The position numbers were made by a program, and so were the translations under genes. A DNA stretch of 64,000 nucleotides, taken from assembly GCA_023101885.1 (NCBI GenBank), contig JALPQD010000517.1, positions 570,919-634,918 of the forward strand. Direction: 5' to 3'. The DNA comes from Typhlomys cinereus. Its lineage: Eukaryota; Chordata; Mammalia; Rodentia; Platacanthomyidae. This document shows, one piece after another, positions 11,934 through 23,482 of this stretch. Positions within the stretch are counted from its first letter, which is position 1. Every line of letters starts with the position of its first letter. The notes beneath the pieces are model-generated. The model was not told the origin of the DNA, made no database searches, and was given only the letters and a program-made list of their open reading frames with translations.

Positions 11934-11990
11934 ATCCATGATGTTTAGCCTATGTCTCTTGATTGGGGAGTTAGTGGGGATCCTTTTTTA
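11934..11990 (-). mobile_element. Continuation of the old antisense LINE-1
   Basis: The TTTAGCCTATGTCTCTTGAT block belongs to the same L1 as 10350-11157, resuming after the SINE's target-site duplication. Confidence 0.6.
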
Positions 11991-11999
11991 AAATGTTTT

Positions 12000-12525
12000 A
12001 CACCAGGTTTGACTGAGATGATTTGTAACGGTGACAGAAACAATACGCTAACCAAAAAATTTAAGAGGAAAGGCCAAGAGTAAGATGTTAAAGCGAGATG
12101 TCAATTGAGATATTGGAAAATTGTTATGGGTTGGTTCAGAAAGAGTCACAGACTAAATAACAGCTCTAGAAAGCAGCAGTAGTAATTCTCATGAAGCAGA
12201 AGCTGGTTTCCATGATTGCCACAGTATAGTATTTGTGACATCTGCCCAGTGTGCAGCAAAAATTATGAGATACATAAAGAAAAAAATATCTCCTAGATAG
12301 AGGAAAATTCATTGGAAGTAGTCTCTGAAGAACCTCAGATATTACACTTAACTACAGAAAGACTCAACATCAATTATTTAAAATATGTTCAAAGAGTTCA
12401 AAGAAAAGTCAGCACAATTGTCGGAAAAAAGAACATAAACACAGTTTTAATTAAGAGTGAAGGAGGATGAAGAGAGCATCGGACACCTGTGAGAACCTCA
12501 GGCATACTAACATATTCACAATGGG
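12000..12525. other. Intergenic sequence with no recognised feature
   Basis: Lies between the old antisense L1 and a copy of repeat A; AT-rich, no coding signal. Confidence 0.4.
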
Positions 12526-12529
12526 CCTC

Positions 12530-12930
12530 AGTTAAGGTTGACAGTTCAACCGCTAAGTACATTTGTAAAACATCAGTGGTTGAATTAGACCCCAAGCAAA
12601 CCTGCAAGAAATTGTCTGGTTGATGGGAAAACCCAACCCCTTGGTCTAGTCTCTGGGCAGGAAAATAAGGTGGTTAAGGAAGTTGATATCCTTTGATATA
12701 CTTGATATACATGCTAGTCTGGCAAGTAAGGATTGTTCCTTTCTCAGCAGCCCTGTGGATATATGAATATGGTATGGCCAGTTCCTTTATCTCCTGGTGT
12801 GAGTTCTCTTGCCAAGTTGGTCAGGGAACTATTTCCAAGAATGGTAAACCAAAATAAAAACCCTTTGTTCCCCTAAGCTGTTTGTTCGTAAATTTATCAG
12901 CAACATGCAGAATAACTACAACAGAATTTG
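12530..12930 (+). mobile_element. Mid-size interspersed repeat 'A', sense, diverged
   Basis: It shares CCTGCAAGAAATTGTCTGGT, GTCTGGCAAGTAAGGATTGT, the TATGGCCAGTTCC block and TTTATCAGCAACATGCAG with the copy at 7088. This is the most diverged of the three clear copies. Confidence 0.6.
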
Positions 12931-13176
12931 GTACCAGACAAGTGGAGGATTGTTTATAAATCTAGCTATGTGAATGAATTTTTTAGATTTCAAATGAATT
13001 TGCTGGAGGAATTTGAAAGTGAGAAAAGGGAAGGAAACAAGGCAGGGAAGAAAGGGAAATAATCCATCCCCTCCAATTTGATCTAAGAAAAAAAAAATTG
13101 ATCCAGGTATCCAAGAAGTGCAACGATCTACGAGTTGGAATAACTCAAAAAAGATCCATGCCCCTTTTTACACCCC

Positions 13177-13540
13177 ACCCCGCTCCGCCCGTTGGGACGA
13201 TTGCGCGGTCCAGCCGGGCCTCACCCCGGGCCCTAGGTAAGTCTCCGCCCGCGCACCGCCCACCAGGACCCCAGGTCAGCCCAAAGGGACCCGGCTCCGA
13301 CTCCCACCATCCAGCCGGAGCCGCGCGTGGGGCCGAGGGAGGAGGAGGACCTCCCCCTGCGCCCGGGCCCCGCCCCAGCTGCCCTCGGGTTAAATAGCTC
13401 CACGCAGACGCCCCCATCCTCCCTTTATCCCACCCCGCTTTGCCAGTCGGGAGGCGCACGTGGTTCAGCCGGGCCTCACCCCGTGCCCTAGGTAAGTCTC
13501 CGCCCGCGCCCGCCCACCAGCACCCAAGGCCAAAAATTCA
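13177..13540 (+). repeat. L1 5' UTR monomers, about 255-bp period
   Basis: ACCCCGCT starts units at 13177 and 13432, and GCCGGGCCTCACCCC followed by CCTAGGTAAGTCTCC occurs in both with the same 255-bp offset. The first unit is complete; the second is about 100 bp and joins the non-repeated leader before ORF1. The region is CpG-rich, as expected for an internal L1 promoter. Each unit includes a consensus splice donor CTAG|GTAAGT (junctions 13236/13237 and 13491/13492). Open frames through this region are chance products of its Pro/Gly-coding composition. Confidence 0.85.
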
Positions 13541-13573
13541 GTTTAGTGAAATTGAGAGATCTTAAGAGTTAAA

Positions 13574-14643
13574 ATGACAATGCCAAAGTCAAAGTGCAAA
13601 TCCATGAGAAGCAACACTCAAGTAAACAAATTTCCCGCTGAAGAAATTAATCCCATAATGTTAGACTCCAACAAGAACAAACCCACGGAAAAAGGCCAAG
13701 AAAGCCTCACCCAGGATAAAGACTTTCAAAATATGATCATTACCATGTTCAATACTATGAAAGAGGAAATCCGGGAGGAATTACATAATTGAATCAATCG
13801 CTTTGAAGAGGAACACAACAGACATCTGGAGGAGTTGAGAAAAACAGTGCAAGAAACAAAAGTGGCATAGAGCAGTTAAAACAAACTCAAGCAGAGTTTA
13901 AAACTGAGCTACAAGACAAGTTATCTTCAACCCAGAACGCCACAGAGAGTCTTATCAACAGAACTAACGAAGCAGAAAACAGAATTTCAGACCTTGAAGA
14001 TAAAGTGGGAGTACTAACCAGCTCAATGGAAGAGGTTGTTAAAGCCAAAAAGATACTTGAGAGAAATATCCAAGAGATATGGGACACCCTGAAGAAGCCT
14101 AACATGCGTATTCATGGAATACCGGAGCAAGAATCTCAAATTACTACCCCTGAGGAAATTTTTCAAATGATCATCAAGGAAAACTTTCCTCATCTAAAAA
14201 AAGAGAGGCCCATTCATATACAAGAGGCATTCCGCACCCCAAACAGATACGACCAAAATAGAAGCACGCCGTGGCAAATAATAGTTAAAACACTCCACAT
14301 TCAAGATAAAGAACTGGTGCTGAGAGCTTCAAGGGAGAAAAAACAAGTCACTTTTAAAGGTAAACCTATTAAAATAACAAATGACTTCTCAGTCGAAACA
14401 GTAAAAGCAAGAAGAGCTTGGAGAGACATACTTCAAGTATTGAATGAGCAAAAATGTCAACCCAGGCTGATTTACCCTGCAAAACTATCAGTCATGATTG
14501 AGGGAGAAAGAAAAATTTTCCAGCACAAAGACAACTTGAAGGGATACATGTCCACCAAACCAGGCCTTCAAAAAATGCTAGAAATGATACTCAAGCGTGA
14601 AGAAAAAAACAGGCATATCCAGGAGAACAGAAGGCAAATATAA
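13574..14643 (+). pseudogene. L1 ORF1 (RNA-binding protein), disrupted
   Basis: ORF1p is the trimeric RNA chaperone that coats L1 RNA. ATG is at 13574. An in-frame TGA at 13790 and a one-base shift near 13866 interrupt it; from 13867 the frame is open to TAA at 14641-14643. The intact part shows a heptad-rich coiled coil (ESLINRTNEAENRISDLEDK), the RRM start (RIHGIPE) and the basic C-terminal domain (REKKQVTFKGKPIKI, ARRAWRD, PRLIYPAKLS). Total length, about 356 codons, is normal for the family. Confidence 0.93.
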
Positions 14644-14693
14644 CACCATTAACAGTGAAGCAATATACTTATAAAAGCTACTAAACATAATAA

Positions 14694-17600
14694 ATGTCTG
14701 GAATTAACAATAGTTTCTCCATTATAACACTAAATGTTAATGGACTTAATTCACCGATCAAGAGACACAGATTACAAACTTGGATTAAAAATCACAATCC
14801 ATCAATCTGCTGCCTGCAGGAAACCCATCTCACCACAAAAGATAGGCATGCTCTAAAAATAAAAGGCTGGTCAACAATTCTACAAGCTAATGGAAGCAGA
14901 AAACAGGCAGGGGTACCCATTATGATATCAGACAAAGTGGACTTCAAACCAAAGAAAATTATAAGAGACACGGATGGATACTACATTTTAGTCACAGGTA
15001 CAATTCACCATGAAGACTTCACAATACTGAACATATATGCACCCAATACAGGCCCCTCCACATTCATTAAGAAAACCTTACAGCGTCTAAAGCAAGAAAT
15101 CAACCCACAAACGATAATTCTTGGGGACTTCAACACCGCCCTCTCAACATGGGATAGATCAACAGGTCAAAAGCTTAACAGAGACACTTTGGAACTTAAT
15201 CAAACCCTGAAAGAAATGGACCTTACAGATCTCTATCGAACTTTTCACCCACGCACCAAAGAATACACATTTTTCTCAGCAGCACACAGAACTTTCTCCA
15301 AAATAGATCACATATTGGGCCACAAAACGAATCTACACATATACAAGAAAGTTGAAATTCTAACCTGTGCCCTATCAGACCACCACGGCCTAAAGCTGGA
15401 CATCCACAACACATCAAACAAGAGAAAATACACTAACTCCTGGAAACTTAACACTATGATGCTGAATGAGAACTGGATTCAGGAAGAAATTAAAAAGGAA
15501 ATTCAAGATTTCCTGAAAGTGAATGATAACGAAAATACAACTTACCAAAATCTCTGGGACACAATGAAAGCTGTTCTAAGAGGTAAGTTCATAGCTCTTA
15601 ATGCCTACATCAAAAAAATGGAAACATCAGAAATAAACAACTTAACAATGCAGCTTAAAGCTTTAGAGAAACTAGAGCAATCTGATCCCAAAAGCAGTAG
15701 AAGAGAGGAGATTAGCAAAATAAGGGGAGAAATATCTGAAATCGAGATTAAGAAAATGATAGAAAAAATCAACCAGTCAAAAAGCTGGTTCTTTGAAAAA
15801 ATCAGTAAGATTGATACACCCCTAGCTAAACTAACCAAAAGCAGGAGAGAGAAAACCCAAATTAACAAAATTAGAAATGAACATGGAGTTATCACTACTG
15901 ATACCCAAGAAATCCAGAGAATTATAACATCATATTTCAAAAACTTATACTCTGTGAAGTTTGACAACACAAAAGAGATGGATGAATTTCTAAGTAAACA
16001 CAACTTACCTAAATTGAATCAGGAAGTTGTGAATTATTTAAATAGTCCTATAACATATAAGGAAATTGAGGAAGTAATCTCGAATCTTCCCACCAAAAAA
16101 TGTCCTGGACCAGATGGATTCAGCACAGAGTTCTACCAGACATTTAAGGAGTTAATAACACCAATACTCCTTAAACTCTTCCATCAAATAGCAAAGGAAG
16201 GAACACTACCAAATTCCTTCTATGAAGCTAATATCATTTTAATCCCAAAACCTAATAAAGATTCACTTAAAAAAGAAAACTATAGGCCGATCTCCCTGAT
16301 GAACACAGATGCAAAGATTCTCAACAAAGTCTTAGCAAATCGGATTCAAAAACATATTAAAAAGATCATTCACAGGGACCAAGTAGGCTTCATCCCCGGC
16401 ACACAAGGTTGGTTCAACATACGCAAATCAATAAATGTAATTCATCACGTAAACCAGTCCAAAGTCCAAGACCACATGATACTCTCGATAGATGCAGAAA
16501 AAGCTTTTGACAAGATCCAACAACCTTTTATGATCAAAACGCTAGAGACAGTGGGAATGGAAGGAACCTTAATCAATATAATAAAAGCTATATACAACAA
16601 GCCCACAGCAAGGATTATGCTCAATGGGGAACAATTGGAAGCATTCTCACTTCGATCAGGAACTAGACAAGGCTGTCCACTCTCACCACTTCTATTCAAT
16701 ATTGTACTTGAAGTCTTAGCCGAAGCCATAAGACAAGAAAGGGACATAAGAGGGATTCAAATCGGCAAGGAAGAAATCAAGCTATTCCTATTTGCAGATG
16801 ACATGATCTTATACCTGAGGGATCCCAAAAACTCCACCAGGAAGCTCCTGGAACTCATTGAGAAGTTCAGCAGGGTGGCAGAATACAAAATAAATGTGCA
16901 AAAATCAGAGGCCTTCCTATATGCCCAGAATGAAAGAAGTGAAAAAGCCTTGAGAGAAACAATCCCATTTACTATAGCCCCTAAAAAAATGAAATACCTT
17001 GGTATAAACCTAACTAAGGAGGTAAAAGACCTTTACAACGAAAACTTTAAAACCCTAAAGAAAGAAATAGCAGAAGACACCAGAAGGTGGAAAGACCTCC
17101 CTTGTTCCTGGATTGGCAGAATCAACATCGTAAAAATGACCATCCTACCAAAGGCAATATACAGATTCAATGCTATACCAATCAAAATCCCAAAGCAATT
17201 CTTCAAAGAAGTTGATCAAATAATCTCAAAATTCATATGGAGGCACAAAAGACCCAGGATAGCAAAAACAATCCTGAGTAACAAAAACACAGCTGGAGGT
17301 ATTACCATACCAAACCTAAGTCTATACTACAAATCCATAGTTATAAAGACAGCCTGGTACTGGGTCCAAAATAGACACACAGATCACTGGATAAGGATTG
17401 AAGACCCAGATATAAGCCCACAAAGTTACAGCCATTTGGTCTTTGACAAAGGGCCCAAAGAATCCAATGGAAAAAGAACAGCATCTTCAACAAATGGTGC
17501 TGGTAAAACTGGATCTCCAGATGCAGAAGATTAAAGCTGGACCCGTACTTGTCACCATGTACAAGACTTAATTCCAAATGGATCAAGGACCTTGATATCA

Positions 17601-18474
17601 GGCCAGAGACTATAAAAACCATAGTTGAAAGGATAGGGAACTCCCTCGAGCTGATTGGGCTAGGCCAACAGTTCCTAAACAGACATCCAATGGCACAGTC
17701 ACTGCTACCAACTCTCAACAGTTGGGATCTTGTGAAATTAAAGAGTTTCTGTTCAGATAAAGAGATTGTCACATGAGCTCAAAGGCAACCCACAGAATGG
17801 GAGAAAATCTTCACTAACCACACATCTGATAGAACTCTGCTGTCCAGAGTGCACAAAGAACTTAGAAAACTAAACACCAAGGAAACCAATGGCCCAATTA
17901 AAAAATGGGCCCTGGAACTTAAAAGAAACTTTACCAGGGATGAAATTAAAATGTCTAACAAATATCTTAAAAAATGTTCCACTTCCTTAGCCATCAGGGA
18001 AATGCAAATCAAAACTTCCCTGAGATATCATCTCACCCCGGTCAGGATGGCAAAAATCCACAATACAAACAACAAATGTTGGAGAGGATGTGGAGAGAGG
18101 GGGGAACTCTCCTACATTGCTGGTGGGAATGCAGGCTCATACAGCCACTCTGGCAAGCCGTCTAGAGATTCTTAAAGAAATTAAAGATTGAAATGCCATA
18201 TGACCCTGCTATTCCACTTTTGGGAATAACCCCCCATACAGCAGAGGTTCACCTCGATAGCACAAGCACGACCATGTTCATAGCAGCACTGTTTACAATA
18301 GCAAAGTCATGGAATCAGCCCAAATGTCCAACAGTTGACGAGTGGATAAGGAAAAGGTGGTACATCTATACAATGGAGTACTACTCAGCCATCAAAAATG
18401 ATGAATTACTGGAATTTGCCGGGAAATGGATGTCATCAGAAACAATTATATTAAGTGAAGTATCCCAGACCTAG
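14694..18474 (+). pseudogene. L1 ORF2 (endonuclease / reverse transcriptase), disrupted in the C-terminal third
   Basis: ORF2p nicks target DNA and reverse-transcribes L1 RNA. The first 930 or so codons are open. They contain the APE-like endonuclease ([25 protein letters not shown] at residues about 228-237), the Z region and reverse transcriptase ([25 protein letters not shown] at residues about 700-703). A frameshift near 17455 moves the true frame. In that frame there are stops at 17504 and 17774, a second frameshift in the G-run near 18100 and a stop at 18163; homology then ends with DPAIPLLGI, MFIAALFTIAKSWNQPKCP and YTMEYYSAIKNDE at 18474. The endonuclease and RT motifs survive but the C-terminal domain is broken. 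Confidence 0.95.
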
Positions 18475-19386
18475 AAAATTAAGCGCCATATGTACTCCCT
18501 AGTAGGTGGCTTCTAGTACCAAACTCACCTAGCCTACCTAGAGACAGTAATTGCAAGGATTATGAACAGGAGGGATGGGGTAGGAGTGCCACACCAGAAA
18601 CAAGGAGAGAAGGGACCATGTTACAACAGGGAAAATAGGCCTCCACCAAGGACCCAAATAAGTAATGAGACATCTGATTAAGTTCACAGACTTTTGTTCC
18701 TGATCATTTACTACTGAGGGGGTGTGATCTCACCAGAAGAGGAGGGCAAATAGTCTGGCAGATAAAAAGTAACCATTTTGCAAATGGGTGATAGACCCCT
18801 CCCTTACTGTGGTTTTCCACTTTTATTACGTCTACCTTTGAATGTGCTTTTATCACAAGACTCTAACAGCTCTTTGTCTCTGGCCAGGGGGTAACATACA
18901 ATGCCCACCAGGATGAAGTGAAGGGCATTGCAGGAGCAGCAAAACTGCAAAAGAAAATCAACAAACCACAATCCAGAACTTCAGAGACTCTATATCAGCC
19001 AACTAGAACTAGGCCAGCTTAGTCTCTCCCCATCTTGAATCTCAGGGAAATTTGGGGAAGAGGGGGCGGTAAGAGTGTAAGAGCAAAAGGATGGGAGGAG
19101 CAATGATATGTAAGATAGTCTATACTAGTTAGGGCTGAAGCAATCATAATTGGACTTTGCATGCCCTGCGCATTGTCCAACACACTGTTGACCTCACAAA
19201 GTCTAGCATCTGCTAAAGGCACCAAGATCCTTGGAGGCAAAGGATTGGCAGCCACAGCAGTGTTCCTATACCTAAGGGGAACACGGGAAAGGGTTCAGGG
19301 AAAGACCACTGGGTCCTTGTATGTCATCAGAGAGGAGGGCCCAGAGGAAAATCAGACATGCACAAGAAAGGACTCTCTGGGAATTG

Positions 19387-19500
19387 GGGCGGGAGGCACT
19401 AGGGGATGGGGAGGGAGAGGGGTGGGGAGGGGGAGCAGGGGGTACGGGGGGAGGAGGAGGGAGGGAGGGAACTGGTGTACCTAATAAGTTTGTATGAGCT
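19387..19500 (+). repeat. L1 3' UTR G-rich purine tract
   Basis: Runs of three to six G separated by one to four bases, ending before GGTGTACCTAATAAGTTTGTATGAGC and the A tail. Such polypurine tracts are a known feature of mammalian L1 3' UTRs and can form G-quadruplexes. The copy at 47365-47455 keeps the same pattern. Confidence 0.8.
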
Positions 19501-19540
19501 GAAAAAAAAAAAAGAAAAAAAAAAAAAAAGATCCATGCCC

Positions 19541-19745
19541 ATGCTAGCCAGGTGGCTCGGTGGGTAAAGGCATGTGTCACCAAGTCTGATGGCCTGAGTT
19601 CAATCCTGATGGCCTACACGATAGAAGGAGTAAAGGAACTCCCTTAAGTTTTTCTCTGACTTTCATACATGCTCCATGGCATGCACAGTTCCCCATATGC
19701 ACACATGATAAATCATGATTAACAGTTAGACACACTGTAATCCAT
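19541..19745 (+). mobile_element. B3-like SINE, sense
   Basis: CATGTGTCACCAAGTCTGAT, CCTGAGTTCAATCCTGATGG and CTCCATGGCATGCACAGTTC follow the B3 order. Confidence 0.7.
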
Positions 19746-19765
19746 CCACCAAAAGATAAAAACAA

Positions 19766-19860
19766 GAGCTGGAGAGATGGCTCAGGAATTAAGACTCTGC
19801 CTCATAAGCAAAAGGTCCTGAGTTCAGATCACAGGCCCTAAATAAATAAATAAATAAATG
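19766..19860 (+). mobile_element. B2-superfamily SINE, internally deleted
   Basis: The head up to GAGTTCAGATCACAGGCCC is joined directly to (AAAT)n, giving a 95-bp element that lacks the whole body. Confidence 0.8.
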
Positions 19861-20078
19861 CAGGGATTAAGCTTTCAAAGCAGCAAGAACAATCCATTGT
19901 GTACAAAGGTTCTTCAGTCAGATGAGTGATTGATTTCAAATCAGAAACTATGGAAAGGGATGATATATTTGAAGTAGTAAAAGAAACAGAACTTCCAGAA
20001 CTCTGTATCTGGAAGAAAATATTCTCACAAGATGGAGGAATTAAGACATTACATATAATGCCTTAATTATATATTTAC

Positions 20079-20345
20079 GGCTAGAGGCATAGCTCAGAGA
20101 TTAAGATTCTACTTTTAAAGCAGATCCCAGGTCCTATGTGAAAGAAGCACCAGGCGGAAGACAGCAGCAGCCTGAACTTCCAGCCTTGGTAGGAGGAGCC
20201 TGGGAAATCCCAGAGCAAAGCAAAAAGGAGTTAGAAGCAATCCAGGATGATTCCTGAAGTCACCCTTAGTCTTCCACAGGGACACACAGTGTTCTTTGAT
20301 AAACACACACACATGCCCGCAAAATAAATAAATTACATATATATT
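20079..20345 (+). mobile_element. B2-superfamily SINE, sense
   Basis: The head is diverged (GGCTAGAGGCATAGCTCAG) but the body matches the family well. Confidence 0.85.
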
Positions 20346-20649
20346 TAATTTGCCAACCAGCATTATGAGAAAAATCCTCTAAAGAGACTGCCAGGCATTA
20401 AGATCTGAGTTACTCTGCATGATGCTGATAAATTTACTACCAAGCAGCTTAAGGGAACGAGGGGTTCCCTTGCAATTCGATTCATGTAAAAGGAAGAGCA
20501 TCAATGAGGTCACTATAGAGATGGTTATAAACATGTAAGTAAGCACACGTTGTAATGTTTTTCTCCTATTAATGTGAAAGGTAGCCATATGGTATAAACA
20601 ATGGGTATCTAGGTTTCTAGGTGCACATATAAAATTTATAGTTTTTAAA

Positions 20650-20825
20650 GCATTTTATTTACTCATTTGGAAAAGAGAGAAAGAGAGAGAGATCACATAA
20701 GCATGCTGAGGTGCACGCCTAGAGAGGACTTTCGCAAGTCAGTTCTCATGGACTAATGGGGATCAAACTCAGGTCATCAGGTTTCTGAGCCCGAGACTTA
20801 TCTGCAGAGCTAACTCACAGATCCA
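20650..20825 (-). mobile_element. B3-like SINE, antisense
   Basis: GGGGATCAAACTCAGGTCAT and GCAGAGCTAACTCACAGATC mark its head in complement. Confidence 0.55.
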
Positions 20826-21117
20826 GAAAGATGTAGCTTTTGACAATAGCAACTTAAGGGACAAGAAGACAGAGCTACACACAGAAGTCAAATTTTCGTA
20901 GAGTATTTAAGTTAAAGTAGTATAAATCTAAAGTAGATTGACATAAATTATTGTTTATCTCTAGAGCAACAACTAAGAAGGAGGTCTAAATATAAATTCA
21001 CTCTGAGCTGCTATGGAGTATCAATTGTCAAAATTTAATTCACTGAGTCATTATCAAATTTTAATTATCTAAATATAAATTGATATAGGTATTAATTATC
21101 TACCACATGAACTTTTT

Positions 21118-21405
21118 TCTTGTGTGTGTGTGTGTACATGGGTAGGTGTACACGTGTGCAGACGTGTGTGTACACTTGAGTACATGTGTCTGTGGAGGTC
21201 CAAGGGTGAGATGAGGAATCATCCTGGATTGTTCTGTCTCCTTATTGCTTTGCTCTGGGATTTCCCAGACTCTCTATTCCGGGGCCACAATTGCAAGCTG
21301 CTGCCATATCCCCTATCACTAGTATCTTTATGTGGGATTTGGGGATCCAAACTGAGGTCCTTTTGCTTGACAGGCAAAGGCTTAGCCCCTGAGCCATCTC
21401 TTTAC
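21118..21405 (-). mobile_element. B2-superfamily SINE, antisense
   Basis: The order AATCATCCTGGATT, GGGATTTCCCAGA, AGGTCCTTTTGCTT, GAGCCATCTC is the complement of the family. Confidence 0.85.
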
Positions 21406-22029
21406 TCTGAATTGCTTTACTTTTGCACTGGTAAAGAGTTGGCAGCAGAGACTTACCTCTGGGAAGCCATCTAGTAAAGAGGCATTATAGGATTTTCCAA
21501 GAATTACAAAAACACCCTTTTAAAAGTGCCTTGCTATTTTTTGTGGATTTTTCAGGATCATTGCAAAGGTTTGGTGGGACTTTAAAAAGATAAGTCCAGG
21601 TCGTGTTTAAAATCAAGGAATATTGTTAACGCTCTTAAAGGAGATGCCTTATCCTGCGGTCTCTGAATTACTGAAATCCATTGCTATTCAGGCTACTTCC
21701 AGTAGGTGGAGTTAGAGAACAGGGGAACCAATCTAAGAATGGGGCCATTAGTATAGGAAAAAACAAATATGTTAAAGAGGTGTGAGCAGTCATGTGGACC
21801 AAGAACATTAGGAAACTGTCTCCTACACAGACTGCTATCTTTGAGTCAGAATACAATGGAGGAAGTAATGGAATCTGTGAAGCAGGTTTTGATAAATTGG
21901 GTTTTGATAAATTAAGCTATAGTGTCATTTGCTCAGCTTTGTTCAAGCAAGAATTTGAATGGACCTAAGGGGTATGTCCATATATTTATCACATATATTT
22001 GATTCATTCCACTTACATGCCACTTTACG

Positions 22030-22262
22030 CCCCCAATGCCAACATTGGAGAGAAAGGGGGAGGGCACTTGAGTGTGTAGGCCTGTGGAAACCTGAAAATG
22101 AATTTAAGAATCACCCTGAATTGCTTTAACTCCTTATAGCTTTGCTCGGGGGCTCCCAGGCTTTGCCTTCCAGGGACAGAATTGTAAACTGCCCCTATAT
22201 ACACCTGGCATTTTCACATGAGATCTGAACTCAAATCCTTTTGTTATGTGAGTCCAGCGTCA
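22030..22262 (-). mobile_element. B2-superfamily SINE, antisense, old
   Basis: Diverged body (AAGAATCACCCTGAATTGCT, GGGGGCTCCCAGGCTTTGCC); the head is lost. Confidence 0.7.
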
Positions 22263-22714
22263 AATTCTAGGACTTTCTGCATCTGCCTCCTGTGATTGCA
22301 GGCATGTCCCTCCATGTTCAATTTTGTATTTGTGAAGGTTTAAATATCTTCTGGAGACAGTTTGTAGATACAGTTTCTATTTCATTAAGTATACTGTGTT
22401 GAGTGATTTCCTCCAAGCTTTAGATATAGGATTGAGCTAAGATAAGCAATGCAACAAGTGCAAAATAGGAAGAGTGGCCCAATGTTTGGGAAAAACAGGT
22501 TTAGAAAGCACCTTGGACAACATGAAAAGACCTTGTCTAGAGTCAGGAGAGATAGTAAGAAGCTTCTTAGAAGTATGGGAATTTAAAGACATCTAAGAAC
22601 AGAAAAGAATCTGAATCCGCAGGTTAGAAACAGAATGGTCAGTTTCTAAAATAAATGTTTTAAACCATGACTTCCTCTAGGAAAATAAGTGCTGTAAGTT
22701 TTGCCCAAACCCCA

Positions 22715-22905
22715 GGCTGGTGAGATGGTTCAGCAGATAAAGGGACTGACAGCCAAGCCTGAGAACCTGAGTTCAGTTCCTGAAAGTCACATGGTAGAAG
22801 GAGAAAACCAACTGCACAAGTTTGTCTTCTGACCACATGACCACTCAGCACAGAACCACAACTGGCCTTAGTGCAGAATAAAAGTAGCTGCAGAACACTC
22901 GGCAC
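22715..22905 (+). mobile_element. B3-like SINE, sense
   Basis: GCTGGTGAGATGGTTCAGCA, CCAAGCCTGAGAACCTGAGT and CACATGGTAGAAGGAGAAAA. Confidence 0.7.
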
Positions 22906-23129
22906 TAAACAGGATCACAGCCCTATCCCAAAGCTCAAGGAACCTTGTGGAACAAGGGGAAGGATAAGAACGTGAAAGCCTGAGGATGGGAAGTGGTACT
23001 ACCAGACAGTATCTTGTGCTCATGACAGGGATACCACACCAAGAAATCTGGTAATGATATGTACTTCCATTGGACCTCTACAATTGCAAGCTTATCAACA
23101 TTTAAGCACCAAATTTTAACACTTCTCTT

Positions 23130-23161
23130 TTTTAATCCGTTCATTTAGTGTGTGTGTGTGT

Positions 23162-23249
<88 letters not shown>

Positions 23250-23482
23250 CAGAGGGCATTGTGTGTCCCTGTGGAGGACCAAGGGTGATTTCAGAAATCA
23301 TCCTTGATTGCTTCTATCTCCTTTTTGCTTCACTATGGGAATTCCCAGGCTCCTCTCACCAAAGCTGGAAGTGCAGGTTGCCACCCTTTCCACCTGGCAT
23401 TTTTTTACATGGGATCTGGGCTCTGAATTCAGGACCTTCTATTTTAGAGGCAGAGTCTTAACCCTTGAGCCATCTCTCCAAC
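23130..23482 (-). mobile_element. B2-superfamily SINE, antisense, expanded tail
   Basis: The tail carries (TG)n followed by (TCTG)n at 23147-23249; the body and head follow to GAGCCATCTCTCCAACC. Confidence 0.9.
23147..23249. repeat. Compound microsatellite (TG)n(TCTG)n
   Basis: About 31 TG units broken by one TATG, then about nine TCTG units, in a SINE tail. Confidence 0.95.

Larger units (their letters stand above)
13164..19527 (+). mobile_element. Full-length LINE-1 (L1), mutated, with target-site duplication
   Basis: A 6.36-kb L1 with 5' UTR, ORF1, ORF2, 3' UTR and A-rich tail, flanked by a 13-bp duplication AAGATCCATGCCC (13151-13163 and 19528-19540). The 5' UTR contains GC-rich monomers. 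ORF1 and ORF2 both carry stops and frameshifts, so the copy cannot move by itself, although its structure is complete and divergence appears modest. The 3' UTR includes a purine/G-rich tract at 19387-19480. A 5'-truncated relative with nearly the same 3' end lies at 47293-47494. Confidence 0.95.

Noticed and set aside
13098..13459. Pro/Gly/Ala-rich open frames on both strands and a CpG-island-like stretch
   Set aside because: They lie in the L1 5' UTR monomers; the CpG content belongs to the L1 promoter, not to a host gene.
17341..17772. Minus-strand 143-codon open frame inside L1 ORF2
   Set aside because: Antisense shadow of the ORF2 C-terminal region.
23206..23249. Regular short repeats considered as a CRISPR-like array
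   Set aside because: Pure tetranucleotide microsatellite in a SINE tail without spacers; the genome is mammalian.
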